Assembly (NCBI GenBank): GCA_000499405.2
Contig: HG738139.1
Span: 2,646,976-2,710,975 of the forward strand
Origin: Onchocerca volvulus
Lineage: Eukaryota; Nematoda; Chromadorea; Rhabditida; Onchocercidae
Reading direction: 5' to 3'
DNA: 64,000 bases
The notes under the pieces are model-generated. The model did not search any database, was not told the DNA's origin, and saw only the letters and a list, made by a program, of their open reading frames with translations. Both the position numbers and the translations under genes were made by a program. Positions 39,663 through 51,800 of this stretch are shown piece after piece (the stretch's first letter is position 1; every line of letters starts with the position of its first letter).

Positions 39663-39664
39663 CT
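39663..39664 (-). promoter_or_regulatory. Likely trans-splice (or 5' UTR) acceptor of clathrin
   Basis: GAAATTTCAG on the minus strand ends here, 56 nt before the ATG at 39606, with no intervening ATG. In filarial genes such a site usually marks spliced-leader addition. Confidence 0.5.
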
Positions 39665-39785
39665 GAAATTTCATATGAAATTTTTTTTTTTTTTTTTTGA
39701 TACAATTAATGATCAGAGAAGAAATAGAACGAAAAATCGTTGAAAGCAAAAAGAACGAACATAAGTAATTATCCGAAATAAAATC

Positions 39786-39870
39786 TATATATATATATAT
39801 ATATATATAACCGGAAATATCACTCTAAGGAATCAGTGCTGAGAGGACTGATTCCTTAGAGTGATATTTC
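39786..39870. repeat. (TA)n tract followed by a 24-bp perfect hairpin
   Basis: A TA dinucleotide run (39786-39809) directly precedes a perfect inverted repeat: arm 39814-39837, 9-nt loop, arm 39847-39870. It lies about 200 bp upstream of the clathrin start codon. Confidence 0.93.
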
Positions 39871-42419
39871 AGCACTCAGAAGATTTTCACCTTATCATTC
39901 CCTTTTATGATTTGTTTTCATTCTCAAGCAAATACGAGCAAATTAAAAAAGAAAAACCATGAAGAAATATAAGCATTAAATAAACAGGATCTGTAATTCA
40001 CAATTTCTACTCGATTGATATTTACAATTAATTCTACAAAGAATCCAATACCACTGATTATAATAGATACTGACAAATTTAATTCAAAAACTGTATCAGT
40101 AACTAATTTCGCATGTCAGCATTGATAACATCTAACTATATACCATTGAACTTCAATCTGTGAAGCCAAATCTACAAAAAAATCGTAGCATTTGCAAAGA
40201 ATCCATATGCTAATCGCTTTTTGTGATTCATTTTCACTATATAAATTATATTTTTCAAATATGTCATCTATCGCAAATATGCTAAATATGTCATCTACTG
40301 TTTTTCTTCATCCATTTTTCTTCATATTAAAATCATATCTTAAGGTTGAACATGGTAGTAATAGTACAGTAGTGAGCATATTCTACAATAAACAGATTGC
40401 AAATCTACTGCTAATCATCGATTGAAAATCAATGACACAAATGCTTTCCCTACGTTAGAAAATTTTTCATACAACTTTCCAAAGCTTTCATTATCATCTA
40501 CCTCTATTAAACTAATGATTTATCTAATATTTGTAAATAACATATTCGAGCGAAACTTCGGAGAAATATATTCTGAGACAACGATCAGAACATCCTTAGA
40601 AGCTATTATTTTTTTCCATTTAGCAATTATTTTAATTGGAATTTCGATTTGCGCCTTTTTTGCGCCTCTCTTAAGTAGTGTATTCCACAAATCGAAGAAA
40701 ATGTAAATAAAAAATAATGACAATTTAATGGCAAAAAGAAATAATTTCTCGCACATTACAATTAGTTATCGTTAAAAAAGGATGAGTCAGCCACCATCAT
40801 CATTCAATTATGCCTGTACAACTAACACTGAAAAAAGAAACTGATTGAATTCATTTAGCAGATATATCGATGGAGCAAAGTAAAATTATCAATCAACGGT
40901 AATTATTTCTAAAGTTTTAAACATACAAAATAGTGGGTAAGTTCTCCGTAAATAATGGCAAATGATTCAAAAAATTTAAGAACATTATTCTTAGAACTTA
41001 AGGTTATTTCGAAAATTTCTAATCTTAAAAGTACCTATGATAACTTATTCCAGTATTTTATTATAGGGATTTTTCTTTCAATAACCGGTAGCTTTAGATG
41101 AAAAGCACCTGAATTTCGATCCATTCGATAAATTAATTTACCTAAATTCGAAATTCAAGTATGTAAGGCTAATTTCAAGAAGACATATCAAAACAAAAAT
41201 ACTTAAAAAAAAAAAACGCTAGAAAACTTGTATCTAATAAAGTTAATCCTGTGAGAAATGAAATAAAAACTGACCATAAGAAATGAAAAGAGAGTTAAAT
41301 GAAGCGTTTCTAACTATTACAGACGTCAAACAATGTCTACTTGTCTTCTATAAACGTCTACTTTACAACCTATAGAGCCACTGAATCATTTTCACCTCCA
41401 TCCGTGTTAGTTTAGTAAACAAAAAGAAATGATAATGACGAGAGCGGACTACAAAATAAACTGTGATGTTCAATTTGCAAAATAAATGATAATATTATCG
41501 ACATATGTTGAAATAAACTTCAAAATCAATCCAATTCGCAAAAAAGCCACAATTACCAGTTGATAATATAAAGCAGCAATTGAATGCATCTGGAATTAAA
41601 AAAAAAAAAAAAAATGAAATTAAGGCGAGAAAAAAGAAAAGTTAGACCATTTCTTGCCAAGCATTGCTTATATTTCAATGAATATTGATTGAAGAACTTC
41701 AAAGTAATAGCATAGATAGTGATTGTACAATTAGTATACCGACGAAGTGTGCATAGAACCGTTCTTCAACACTGCTTACATTTGAAATCTTTCTATGAGA
41801 AATGAATTCGAATAGGCAACACAACAATTATTGTGACCGAAATAATTAAACCATCACTTGCATTTCATATTTTTAACCTCTGTGGTCGTGACAACAAGAT
41901 AACCTTGAGAATTTCATCCCACGAAATCTTTTTAATAAATGCTATGCAAGATGATGATGAACTTGTTTTCTTTCAACAATTACCATCAACTATTTCTGAT
42001 CTTTTTTATCCCTATTTTTGATCTTTCTGATCTTAGTATCAAATTTAAGCTTAAATTTACGAACAAAATTGGAAAGAAGTGAAAAATGTCAAAATGGTTG
42101 ACAGGATAGGATAAATCCCGAGTGAGCGAATAAGCCCTCCTCTCGCAATGCAATAAAACTTAACATTTCTAATACATCTTCATTTAACTATCGAATTTCT
42201 TAATGTCATTTTAAGTCATCAAGCAGTTATATTCAATAATTGTAATGGGATATATTGAAGTGGAAGAATGTATCACCGAAAAGTTATTAAACAATAAATT
42301 TTGCATAAAGTACAAATGTATGGAAAGTATTAAATTTCCGGGGAAAAACAAAATATTCTTCTATGACTCGTTTAATCGACGAATAACTGACGCTCAAGAC
42401 TCAAAATTAAAAAGTGCCT

Positions 42420-42650
42420 ACTTGTTAGAATGTCTTGATTTGGTAATAAAGATCTCAAAATGGATAGAATGTTTCAATTCCAAAATACACATCTTGAAGA
42501 AATAAAGAGTCTTAGTTTGAAACGAAATCTCGAAACGGACAGAATATCTCAGTCTCGAAATGGGCACCTTGAAACGGATGAACTGTCTTAGTCTCGAAAT
42601 GAACAAAATGTTTCATTCTCGAAGTGAACACTGAAATGGACGTGATGCGT
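42420..42650. repeat. Decayed minisatellite (CTCGAAA...GAATGT words)
   Basis: Related segments of about 45-50 bp recur, each with variants of TCTCGAAA, GGACAGAAT/GGATGAACT and CTTAGTCTCGAAATG. Divergence between units is high, so unit borders are approximate. Confidence 0.55.
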
Positions 42651-42826
42651 AATACTTGAAAAAAAGAAAATGGATATATGAAAAGTTAAAAAATTAACTA
42701 TATTTATATGCACTAAAATCAATTTAATACATTCCTTCTTAGTAATATAACTTTCATGTTAAATATGATCGATGTGTGAGAAAAAAATATTAATATGAAA
42801 TATATAAAGTTATATGATGGAAATTG

Positions 42827-43099
42827 AACCAACGTTTGATGATGTAATCAACACTGAAGTTCACGTTGTGCTCACGGTAATACGTGAGTTACACGATAAT
42901 ACGTGCAACCCAAAAATGATTCTTAGCAAAATCGACAAACTGCAAGTCCAATGAAATGTCACAACCAACGTTTGGTGATGTAATCAACACTGAAGTTCAC
43001 GTTGTGCTCACGGTAATACGTGAGTTACACGATAATACGTGCAACCCAAAAATGATTCTTAGCAAAATCGACAAACTGCACGTCCAATCAAATGTCACA
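42827..43099. repeat. 2 x 136-bp direct tandem duplication
   Basis: Copy 1 is 42827-42962 and copy 2 is 42963-43099, differing at only a few positions. The unit contains clustered inverted words (CGTGAGTTACACG, ATAATACGTG) and is richer in G+C than its surroundings. The 136-bp period is not a multiple of three, so the open frame across it is unlikely to be a repeated coding unit. Confidence 0.9.
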
Positions 43100-43187
43100 G
43101 CAATCGTAGCAACTGTCTACGCGTATGCATGTTACCAACGTCCTTCAAAATCATCCATATTAGTCCACACCTTTCATCCGTCACTTC

Positions 43188-43222
43188 CTTTCTCTCTCTC
43201 CCTCTCTCTCTCTCTCGTTCTC
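43188..43222. repeat. (CT)n microsatellite
   Basis: Pyrimidine run made of TCTCTC blocks interrupted by CCC and G, in the middle of the repeat cluster upstream of clathrin. Confidence 0.9.
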
Positions 43223-43401
43223 TTTCCTCCCACATGTGTCTATTCATCAGTCCGCCTCTTTCTTCCTTTCTCTGTCTGTGTTCGTGTATGTACGCGTGCG
43301 TCTTTAATGACATAATCGTGCTTATTCAGCCCCCTCTAGTAGGCAGATTTGTAGTTCAACAACGAATATATGTATATCTGACGATAGAGATATGTATGTA
43401 T

Positions 43402-43556
43402 GCATGTATACGTGCATTATTTGCAAGCCATTTCAAATCCACGCATGTATACGTGCATTATTTGCAAGCCATTTCAAATCCACGCATGTATACGTGCATT
43501 ATTTGCAAGCCATTTCAAATCCACGCATGTATACGTGCATTATTTGCAAGCCATTG
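43402..43556. repeat. 41-bp tandem repeat, 3.8 copies
   Basis: Units start at 43402, 43443, 43484 and 43525 and are essentially identical. Each contains the near-palindrome GCATGTATACGTGC and the phrase TTTGCAAGCCATTTCAAAT. The last unit is cut after GCCATT. Confidence 0.95.
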
Positions 43557-43858
43557 TCGTGAATAATTGTAGTGGATAATTTCTGAGTTAGTGAGCGATG
43601 TCAATCGGTAGTTAATACTGCCAGTGAATCCAAGCGAGTCGAATTGAATTTTGTAGTGGAGTTGAAGTAGATTGAATTGTAGGGTTCACACCGAATTATA
43701 CGATTTTATTTTGAAGATCAGGAAGAAGAGACACTCTTTCTTAGATACAACCAAATTTATATCTTTAAAGATGGGAGTGATTTAATCATCGGTAATTGTT
43801 AGAAACTCAAATGAATGGGTATGTGTTAATCATGGGAAGATGTTAAGGCTAAAAAACA

Positions 43859-44102
43859 ATAAGCATGAGAGAAGCTAAATGATTTACAACACCAGTTACA
43901 TTGTTTACAATGAGAATTGAATATTAGAAACAATGGAAACAACTGACAGTAAAATGCAATTCCTTTGTGATTGAAAACCAAAGAAAGGAAAACAACTGAC
44001 AGTAAAATGAAATTCCTTTGTGATTGAAAACCAAAGAAAGGAATAAACATGAGAAAAGCTAAATGATTTATGACACCAGTTACATTGTTTACAATGAGAA
44101 TT
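43859..44102. repeat. Composite repeat: 53-bp tandem pair flanked by ~60-bp direct repeats
   Basis: Outer copies (ATAAGCATGAGAGAAGCTAA... and ATAAACATGAGAAAAGCTAA...) lie at about 43859-43919 and 44042-44102. Between them are two 53-bp copies (43937-43989 and 43990-44042) containing AACAACTGACAGTAAAATG. Confidence 0.9.
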
Positions 44103-45325
44103 TAGCATTTGATAGGAGCTTCGCGATATCGAATTCGCAACATCCATTTCCTAACCACATATCAGTCAAACTAGACTATTATATGCAAATTTAGACTTCG
44201 ACAAAATGTCCCGTGCAAATCTAACCTTCAATAAGATGTTCCATGCAAATCTAGCTAGGTCTTGAAAATGAAGTTGCATTCCTTGAAAGTTGTACACAGC
44301 ACTGATAAAATGATCTCTCGTCAGTGGATTGATTTATTCTAAAGCTATCATAGTTTAATTAAAATTATTCCTATATGATAAATTAATCCAAGTGATATCT
44401 TATGAATTGCCATTTAGGATTGACATTATTTGACACACAAATTTAAATATCCATCTTCTGGCACATCTTCATTGACAAACAATACCTTAGATGACATTTT
44501 TGTTAACATTGACAGCATATATATGTGTTTGACAATGAGTAGTTGATAATATTTTCAATGTTTCTTGCGAAAAAAAGAAAGAAATATGACAATGATTATT
44601 CAATAATTTATGCAAATTATTCAAATGAAAAGAAATTATATCTCATATTTAGAAAATGTACAAGGAAAAGAATTAAGTAAATATAGATCACGGATAATGT
44701 CATAAGATATCTGATAATGTCATAAGATATTTTAATCTTATACAGTTATTAGTGATAAAAATTGCAATTTTCCTTCCCTCTTCTTCTCTCTCTTTCTATG
44801 AAATTGTAAAATAACATGGGAAAAGATGGATGTATTTTGCTATTTAGCAACAGAGATTAACATAATCCAAATCGAGGCTTCAAAGAATAATTTGCTACTA
44901 CTTTTTCTAAGACATTTCACTTACCCTATATCATATCAAACAAATAAATATAATAAAAAAATTGTAGCACCAATCATTTAATTACAATATAATTATTTGA
45001 GATTATAATTACACTGACAAGAAGTTCAGAAACAAAATAAAAGATAGATCAGGTTTGGTCATAAAAAAAGATAACAGTATAAATTATAGAAAGTATAGAA
45101 ATGATGAAATTACAAGAACATGAGAATATATATTAAGAGAACTAAATAATACTGAGCAAACAAAACAATGACACGACAATAGTTGTTTATATATACATAC
45201 TTAAATGCGTCAATAAATTCTTGAATGAACTATCATATCCTTTTTGTTTTTGTTTTGCCTTCGTTCATTTCTACATTCATCAGTGAATATGTTGATCTAT
45301 CATTATTTCCGTTCGAAGATATTCT

Positions 45326-47356
45326 TTAGTCATCTTCATCAACACCATCCTCCATTTCATATATATACTCTCTGGAAGAAGTAAAAAATATCAAGTAAAT
45401 TAAGGATGGAAAACGGAAAGAGGAATTCTGTGAACCATATTCCATGAACATATAAACGAAATTTCTATGAAAATATAAATAAAATTAAAAAAGTCATCTT
45501 TTGTACCAATTCCACATAGTATTTGATCAGTAGTTTCGAACTATTGTATAATCATCTATTGTATAACCGTTTTTTTAATTCACAGTTTTCTCGAAAAATG
45601 AATCAAATTTACGTTAGAAGATAATATTTCTGATTTCTTATCCGTACAAAAAAAAAATTTGTGGAAATTTGTTTTTTACATCATGTGAAAAATTTCATGA
45701 AAAAGACTGTGGTTTTTTTTTCCAGTAAATCCTTTAATTTTAAATATAAAAGAATGATAGGACAATAAAATCAATAACTCAAGAGAGTAATCAAATTCAT
45801 AGAGAGATAAGTGAAAAGCCTACACATCGTCAGGAAGAAATCCTTCATCATCTGTATCACTTTTATTACTGCTGTTATCATTATCGTAAAACCAAAAGCT
45901 TCGTGAACGTTTTGAAATTCTTGTCGTATACTTATCCACTACTTTAGCAATGCGAAATGCCCAAGATTCCGCTTGTTTTTTCAGTCCTTATAAAGTAAAT
46001 ATCTTGTTGCTTTATTAAGTTCTACACAATGCATAACATCAATAATAGTAATAAATGTCAGTAATGACAATAATAACAATAATAGCAGATACTTTCGTAT
46101 AAAATACGAAAGTAATAACAAAAGTGCGAAAGAAGGAGTATGTGTGAAATTTATAAGGAAGACGAGTTTAAAAAAGAATTTTCTAAACTAAGATTTAATT
46201 TATAATATCGCAAAAATTGATTATTTAATAGCATTACCTTTTTTTAAATATAACTAAAGAAGTTGCTTACCAGCATTCGAATGACTAGAAATATAACATA
46301 GTGGATAAAGAGCAACGGCTCCGATGGAATTTAGTCGTCTCATTAAAGCTCTCGCTATCTACAATTTATTATAAGCTAAAAACATGGTTATTAAACAGCA
46401 AAGTTAAAATAATATAAAATTCTAATGAGAAAGAATGACTAACTCGATTATATTGCTTATGATTGTTATATGCATCACAGACACCAAGAACAGCAAAATG
46501 CATTTGTCGACATGGTAAATTTGTTGCTTTTTGATCAAAAGCCAGATTTTCCAGAAATTCTAGAAACAATTCCGTACTTTCCGATTCATTTCCTTCAAAT
46601 GTACAATCCATCAAAAACAAACCAATGCCCTGCAAAATGAAACCAACAATCTTAATTGTTAGAGAATTTTTATCATCATGCCAATAACAATTTATCACGT
46701 TCATTGCTCAGTAAATTTTGATTGTCTATTATGATTGAAACATCCTCATATTTCGGAAAATAATAGTTTTCTGTTAAGCAATTCTTAATTATTTATAAGT
46801 TAACAACTCATTTTTAGGCAATGCAATTAATAGTAGAATATGAGATATAATGAAAAATTTATAACTTGCCTTATATTCCATGAAAACCGTCGTTTCAATA
46901 TCAGCTAAATTAACTATCGGTAATCCTTCGTATTGCAAATGTACACCAATATGATGAGCCAATTCTTTGTTATTTTCTCGTCCTTCAGCATAAAATATTG
47001 TCACTGTTTTACTCTCCATTTCTTCCTCTTGTTTTCGTAATTCACGCCTCTATAAAAATTTATTATAGAGATAAATTTCTAGTATAATTCTAATTACGTG
47101 CAAAGATAAAAGATGTGTAATTAATTAGATTCATACAGAAAGCCTGCAATTAGTATGAACAAGTATAATATCAATGAAAACAAAACATTACCTCAGCATA
47201 TTTAGTGTATAATTTATGAACATACTGATAAAACATATATACAAAGCCTGGCATGATAATACCAACCGCTGCCGTAACATATAGCAATAAATCATCACGT
47301 TCGATTGTTCGAATAAAGCTATCCAAGGATGATCTATGAACTGAACGTGTTGACAT
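45326..47356 (-). CDS. Membrane-anchored flavodoxin-like protein
   Basis: Six exons, about 275 residues. Exon 1 (47356-47192) encodes a basic N-terminus and one TM segment (about residues 23-43, LLLYVTAAVGIIMPGFVYMF). A charged linker (RRELRKQEEEMESK) leads into a flavodoxin-like fold: first strand VTIFYAEG, GIGLFLMDCTFEGNESE with helix TELFLEFLENL, MHFAVLGVCDAYNNHKQYN, RALMRRLNSIGAVALYPL, and QAESWAFRIAKVV. These follow the order seen in the flavodoxin domains of cytochrome P450 reductase and TYW1. The tail is acidic (ending DGVDEDD). There is no radical-SAM, FAD or NADPH domain, so it is neither a full TYW1 nor a reductase. The loop after the first strand, normally S-Q-T-G-T for FMN phosphate, is AEGRENN here, so FMN binding is doubtful. 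A TTTACAG acceptor 7 nt upstream of the ATG supports the start. Function unknown; the family assignment is inference from the fold pattern. Confidence 0.75.
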
Positions 47357-47363
47357 TATTTTG

Positions 47364-47365
47364 CT
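47364..47365 (-). promoter_or_regulatory. Likely spliced-leader acceptor of the flavodoxin-like gene
   Basis: TTTGTTTACAG on the minus strand ends 7 nt before the ATG at 47356, a typical trans-splice position. Confidence 0.55.
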
Positions 47366-48855
47366 GTAAACAAAACAAATAATTGCCTACAACAACAAAA
47401 AGAAAAAAAGTACAATTAAGATCATTGTTTATTATGTATTTGAACAGATAGCAAAAATTTGGTCTCATGATGACTTACAGTAAGATTGATTATTATTAAA
47501 ATAAATCAAGAATGAGTCGGAACTGCTTGAAACTCGATAATTCTTTCTCGATATTACTGACAAAAATAAGGGAACAGTTATGTAATTATCAGTTTTTATC
47601 AGCAAAACATAATTAGAAAAAGTACAGATATACAATCTGTAATAGTGAATAATTTCTTAAAATGAAAAACATTCCAAAATTGAATTAATTATTTTATTAC
47701 TGCTATTTGAATACAATTCTGCTATATATAAAGAACATAATTGGACAAGAATATCGCAATTTCGAAGTTTATGTTTCACAGTTAAACATATCATTGTCAT
47801 CGAAATTGATATGATGAGGTGATAAGAGTTGCATTATTTCAAGCAATGCGATCTTTCTCTGGACAGAAAATATTTAGTGAAGCATTTAAATCATTGCAAT
47901 TATATTCTTTATCATCAAATAGTAGCATCTTTTGATTGATAAGAAATTGAAATTATCAAACAGATTACGAATCTTATGAGCACAAAATAATCAAACAAAT
48001 ACAAGCCTACATCATTTTACTATAAATAATAACTAACTTGTTCCTAGCGATTCTAAAATACACACAAAAAACAAACAAACAATTTACAATTGGAAATATA
48101 CTATTATCTTAACTACCCGATAAAAGAAATCATGAAAACATATGCTTAATATCACTTTATTTTTTTTCTCTTCATTTTTCTTTTTCCTCTGCCAATAATA
48201 TTATAGGCATTAATTTAACACCAAAATGAAAATTACTAATCTTTTAATTATAGGTAAAGAAATCGTTTAGTGCCTTAATTACGATATTTTATGAATGTAA
48301 GATTTTTAATTATTCTATAATTTCGAATTCTATAATTCTACAATTGAAGTTGAAATAATTCATACTTATTACGCCATATTACAATTTTCTAATGCAAATG
48401 CTATTTCTTCGCATTTATAATTTATCATGAAAGTAACTCATTAAATAACAATAACCAATTGAAATTAAATTATTTGTTATGAAAATCTATCATAAATATT
48501 GATCAGAACATAACAGTGTAAAATGAACTACCTATAAGATCAGTTTCTAATATATTTAAAGTTCATAAAATATAATATGGAAGAATTCCTTGAAAGATAA
48601 TATCAAAATTAAGACCTGAATAAACATTCAATCTACTTGATAGAGAAATGATTTAGATCAAACGCCTTTCATCACCGTCTTCAAAACAGTCAGACTCTTA
48701 ATCAGTAATTTACAAAATTAATTATATAAATACTTTAATTTTCTAAAGTCAGTTTTTCTTCTACAGTGGACGCTAACATATTCCGTCCAATACATAGAAA
48801 AAACCTCAATCATGAAAATTATTTTCTTTTCACATTTCTAAATGATATTTTCAAA
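47366..48855. other. 1.5-kb intergenic region, nothing recognised
   Basis: AT-rich sequence between the ADCK2-like stop and the start of the flavodoxin-like gene. No open frame above noise, no repeat of note. Confidence 0.6.
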
Positions 48856-51800
48856 TCAAATCATTGAAAAAAGGAACGGTCGAGCGCAATGAAAAAGATC
48901 CAAATCGGGATCCAACGAACGTCCCAAACCTTCCAAAACTATAACTGCTAGCACAACTGTCGTAAATAATGGATCCAGTGTAACATCATGACGACTGACG
49001 ATTGAAAATAATTCATTTAACATTTCGGATATATTCAGCTATAAATCACATTTAATGAGTTTTTTTCTTTCCTTTTCTTTCTTTTTTTGAGAGGGAAAAT
49101 TGAGAATTTTCTCTTACTGTACAAAAATTTACAAACTATTTTCAAATTTAACACACCTAATTTCACTGAGATGTGTCATAACTAATTAATGCAAAAAATT
49201 AATTGGAAGCTATATATATATTCAGAAACCTTCATGAAATTGACAGTTAATAAGTGGTTGTTTGTTTTTTTCGACTTATGCAGAGCAAAGAGTCCGTGAG
49301 AAAAGACATGGTCTCAGTAACTTATAAATGATTCCTATGTGGATCGAATATAATAATTTGATGACTGGCACGTGAATCTTGCTCTATTCATAGGAAATTT
49401 TTTTCCAGTGTACGAATAATCACCATTTGCAGAAAGCGAAACTAAGAAAATGGATGATTATAATAAACTTAATTTAACATAACAGCATACCCTACTCAAA
49501 CTGTTTTTGGAACGTGCTATTTGGACGATATGGTCCACTTCATCGTAAAATTGTTCCGGATTTTTGCAATGCTGCTCTGGAGAATGTAAGAGTAATAATT
49601 CACCAACATCACGACCCTGCAATTCGTAATTTTCTAAAATTATTTCAGGAGCGTATGTTAATATTTATTGTTCCGAAACTTCATAATAACAATTATCTGA
49701 TGAGTGATTGCTGCATTTCTAAACTAGCTAATATATTTCATGTAGATTAACAATCGTCTATGAAAACAGGCAAATTTAGAGCATTACCACAACGGAATAA
49801 TCATTCTCAATGTTAACAATACCAAGAGATCTGATGATAAAAAATCAGAAGGGCCAACATTGATAATACTTCGATGTGTTCGCACAATATCAAATATATT
49901 AACATAGATATTAGATTTACTAACTCTTTTGTCGACAACTGCTCGAAAAAGAAGACGAAGTTTTTGTAGATTGAGTGGTGTTTGCTCAACGGCAATACCT
50001 GTATCCAGTATGACTAGCGTAGGTTCTTCGGACTCATCAAGATCATAATTGTCATATGAAATCCGGATATCATCACCCATACTAATAGAACTTTTTAGCA
50101 TTTCTTTCTAGAAACAAATGCATTTAAATTACTTGCTAAAATCATAAGCACGCGAATAATACTCCAGAGAAACCTAGTGAAAAATTTGGATCATATGTAA
50201 AGAGTATTATTAACACTGATACTGAGTAATTTTGAAGCATCCAAACAGAGAGATATGGAAGTAAGCAGAAGAAATCTCAATAGATGGTTTTTTTGTTAGA
50301 TAAATGAAAGAAATAAACAAATGAGAATGAAATATGCTAACAAACCAATCTTTTAACTGCCGCTCGAAAAGAATTGAACCACTTGATCGACCGCTCATTA
50401 CGATTTTCAAGCCTAAAAAGATACAAATCCGGTAAAAAGCTAAAAATGTCTACTTCACATCTTTAATCTTTCTTCCATTTTATTTGGAGCAAATCTGTAA
50501 GAATAAACCTTAAAAGTATGTTGCCAGGATGAAGATCGCCATGCACGAAATTATCCACAAAAATCATTTTCAGCAAAGCTCTCGCTCCAATGAGTGCAAC
50601 TTTCTTCTTCAATGCATTTTGCTCCATCTAGAAATAATGAAAATTTAATTTAAATGGTTCACAACCAACAGAAATACTGCCCATTTTACGAGATTACATC
50701 CATTTTGGAATATAAAAATTAAGTTGTCAATAATTCTGCTGCATTACCAACTGTTCATCAGTGATTAACTTGTTGATATATAATCCCTTTTCATATGTTT
50801 CCATGATGACATCGTTTGAATAACATACGACTTTAGGGAAGCGTACGCTTGTTTTTTCCAGATCAAAGTTATCACCAAATCTCTGCAATTAAACAGAACC
50901 AAAATTTTGGAGTAAATTCCTCTCTTATAGATTAGCGAAGAATTTTTAAAAAGTTAAATACAGATGAACTATATTACGAACTGTTGCACTCTAAGTAGCT
51001 TCATGGAAGCATTTTTCGAAAAATGAACAGTTTTATACTAACAGTTGATGTGTATATTTGAGATGATCTCCTTCTTATCGGGAAATTTTTCTATACTGAC
51101 AGGTTTCAAAAAAAGAAAGTAAAAAAAACTTGCTTTTAGAGCTCTTGCTTCATTCCTTAAATCCACCTGTAGCTCAAGCACTTTTTTGAACTGATTTAAA
51201 CAAGATACAGGATTTACATACGACAATCGAGGCATGAACATTTCCATCAAGCGAGCACCACATTGCATTATCGATAAATCAATATCAATGCATTCACGAA
51301 CTCCATCTTTTGCAGTCTAATTAAAATAACAGCAAAAATGAATAATGAAGTTAAAACAATAAAACTTAAGATGTTTTTGAATTAGAATATTTACTTTGAT
51401 CGCTATATCAAGATATCGTTCCTTAGTAAATGGTAAATGAATCCCTGTAATCTCCTCGAAGGCATGCACATCAAGGACACCTTTATACACCTGCAAAAAC
51501 AAGATTCGAAATTGAATTCAATATCACTTAGATTGCAATCAGGAATGTGATAAGAGAGATGAAAATAGATGCCAGATACAGAGCACAGTTTTCAGTTCCA
51601 CAAATATCTTTGTATGTCTCTCTCTTAAGTTCATGTTTCCGGGAATGTGTCTCTTTTCCGGCAGTATATTAATGGAACTGGCAATCTACAATACCCAAAC
51701 TTCCTGATATAATTAAATTTTTATTCTTGAACTATAATGTAGCCAGTAGAGTATAACTACCTTAAATTCTAAAATTTCAGATTTTAAGTCTGGAATAGTT

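Larger units (their letters stand above)
39671..45325. other. 5.6-kb intergenic region, upstream of clathrin
   Basis: No gene is recognised. Open frames on either strand are short and many run through repeats. The region from 42.4 to 44.1 kb is built from several unrelated tandem repeats listed separately. The rest is AT-rich unique sequence. The end near 45200-45325 is probably the 3' UTR of the flavodoxin-like gene. Confidence 0.6.

Noticed and set aside
42956..43566. Overlapping plus-strand frames of 119 and 145 codons upstream of clathrin
   Set aside because: They run through the 136-bp duplication, the CT microsatellite and the 41-bp array; the protein sequence is low-complexity and the repeat periods are not multiples of three.
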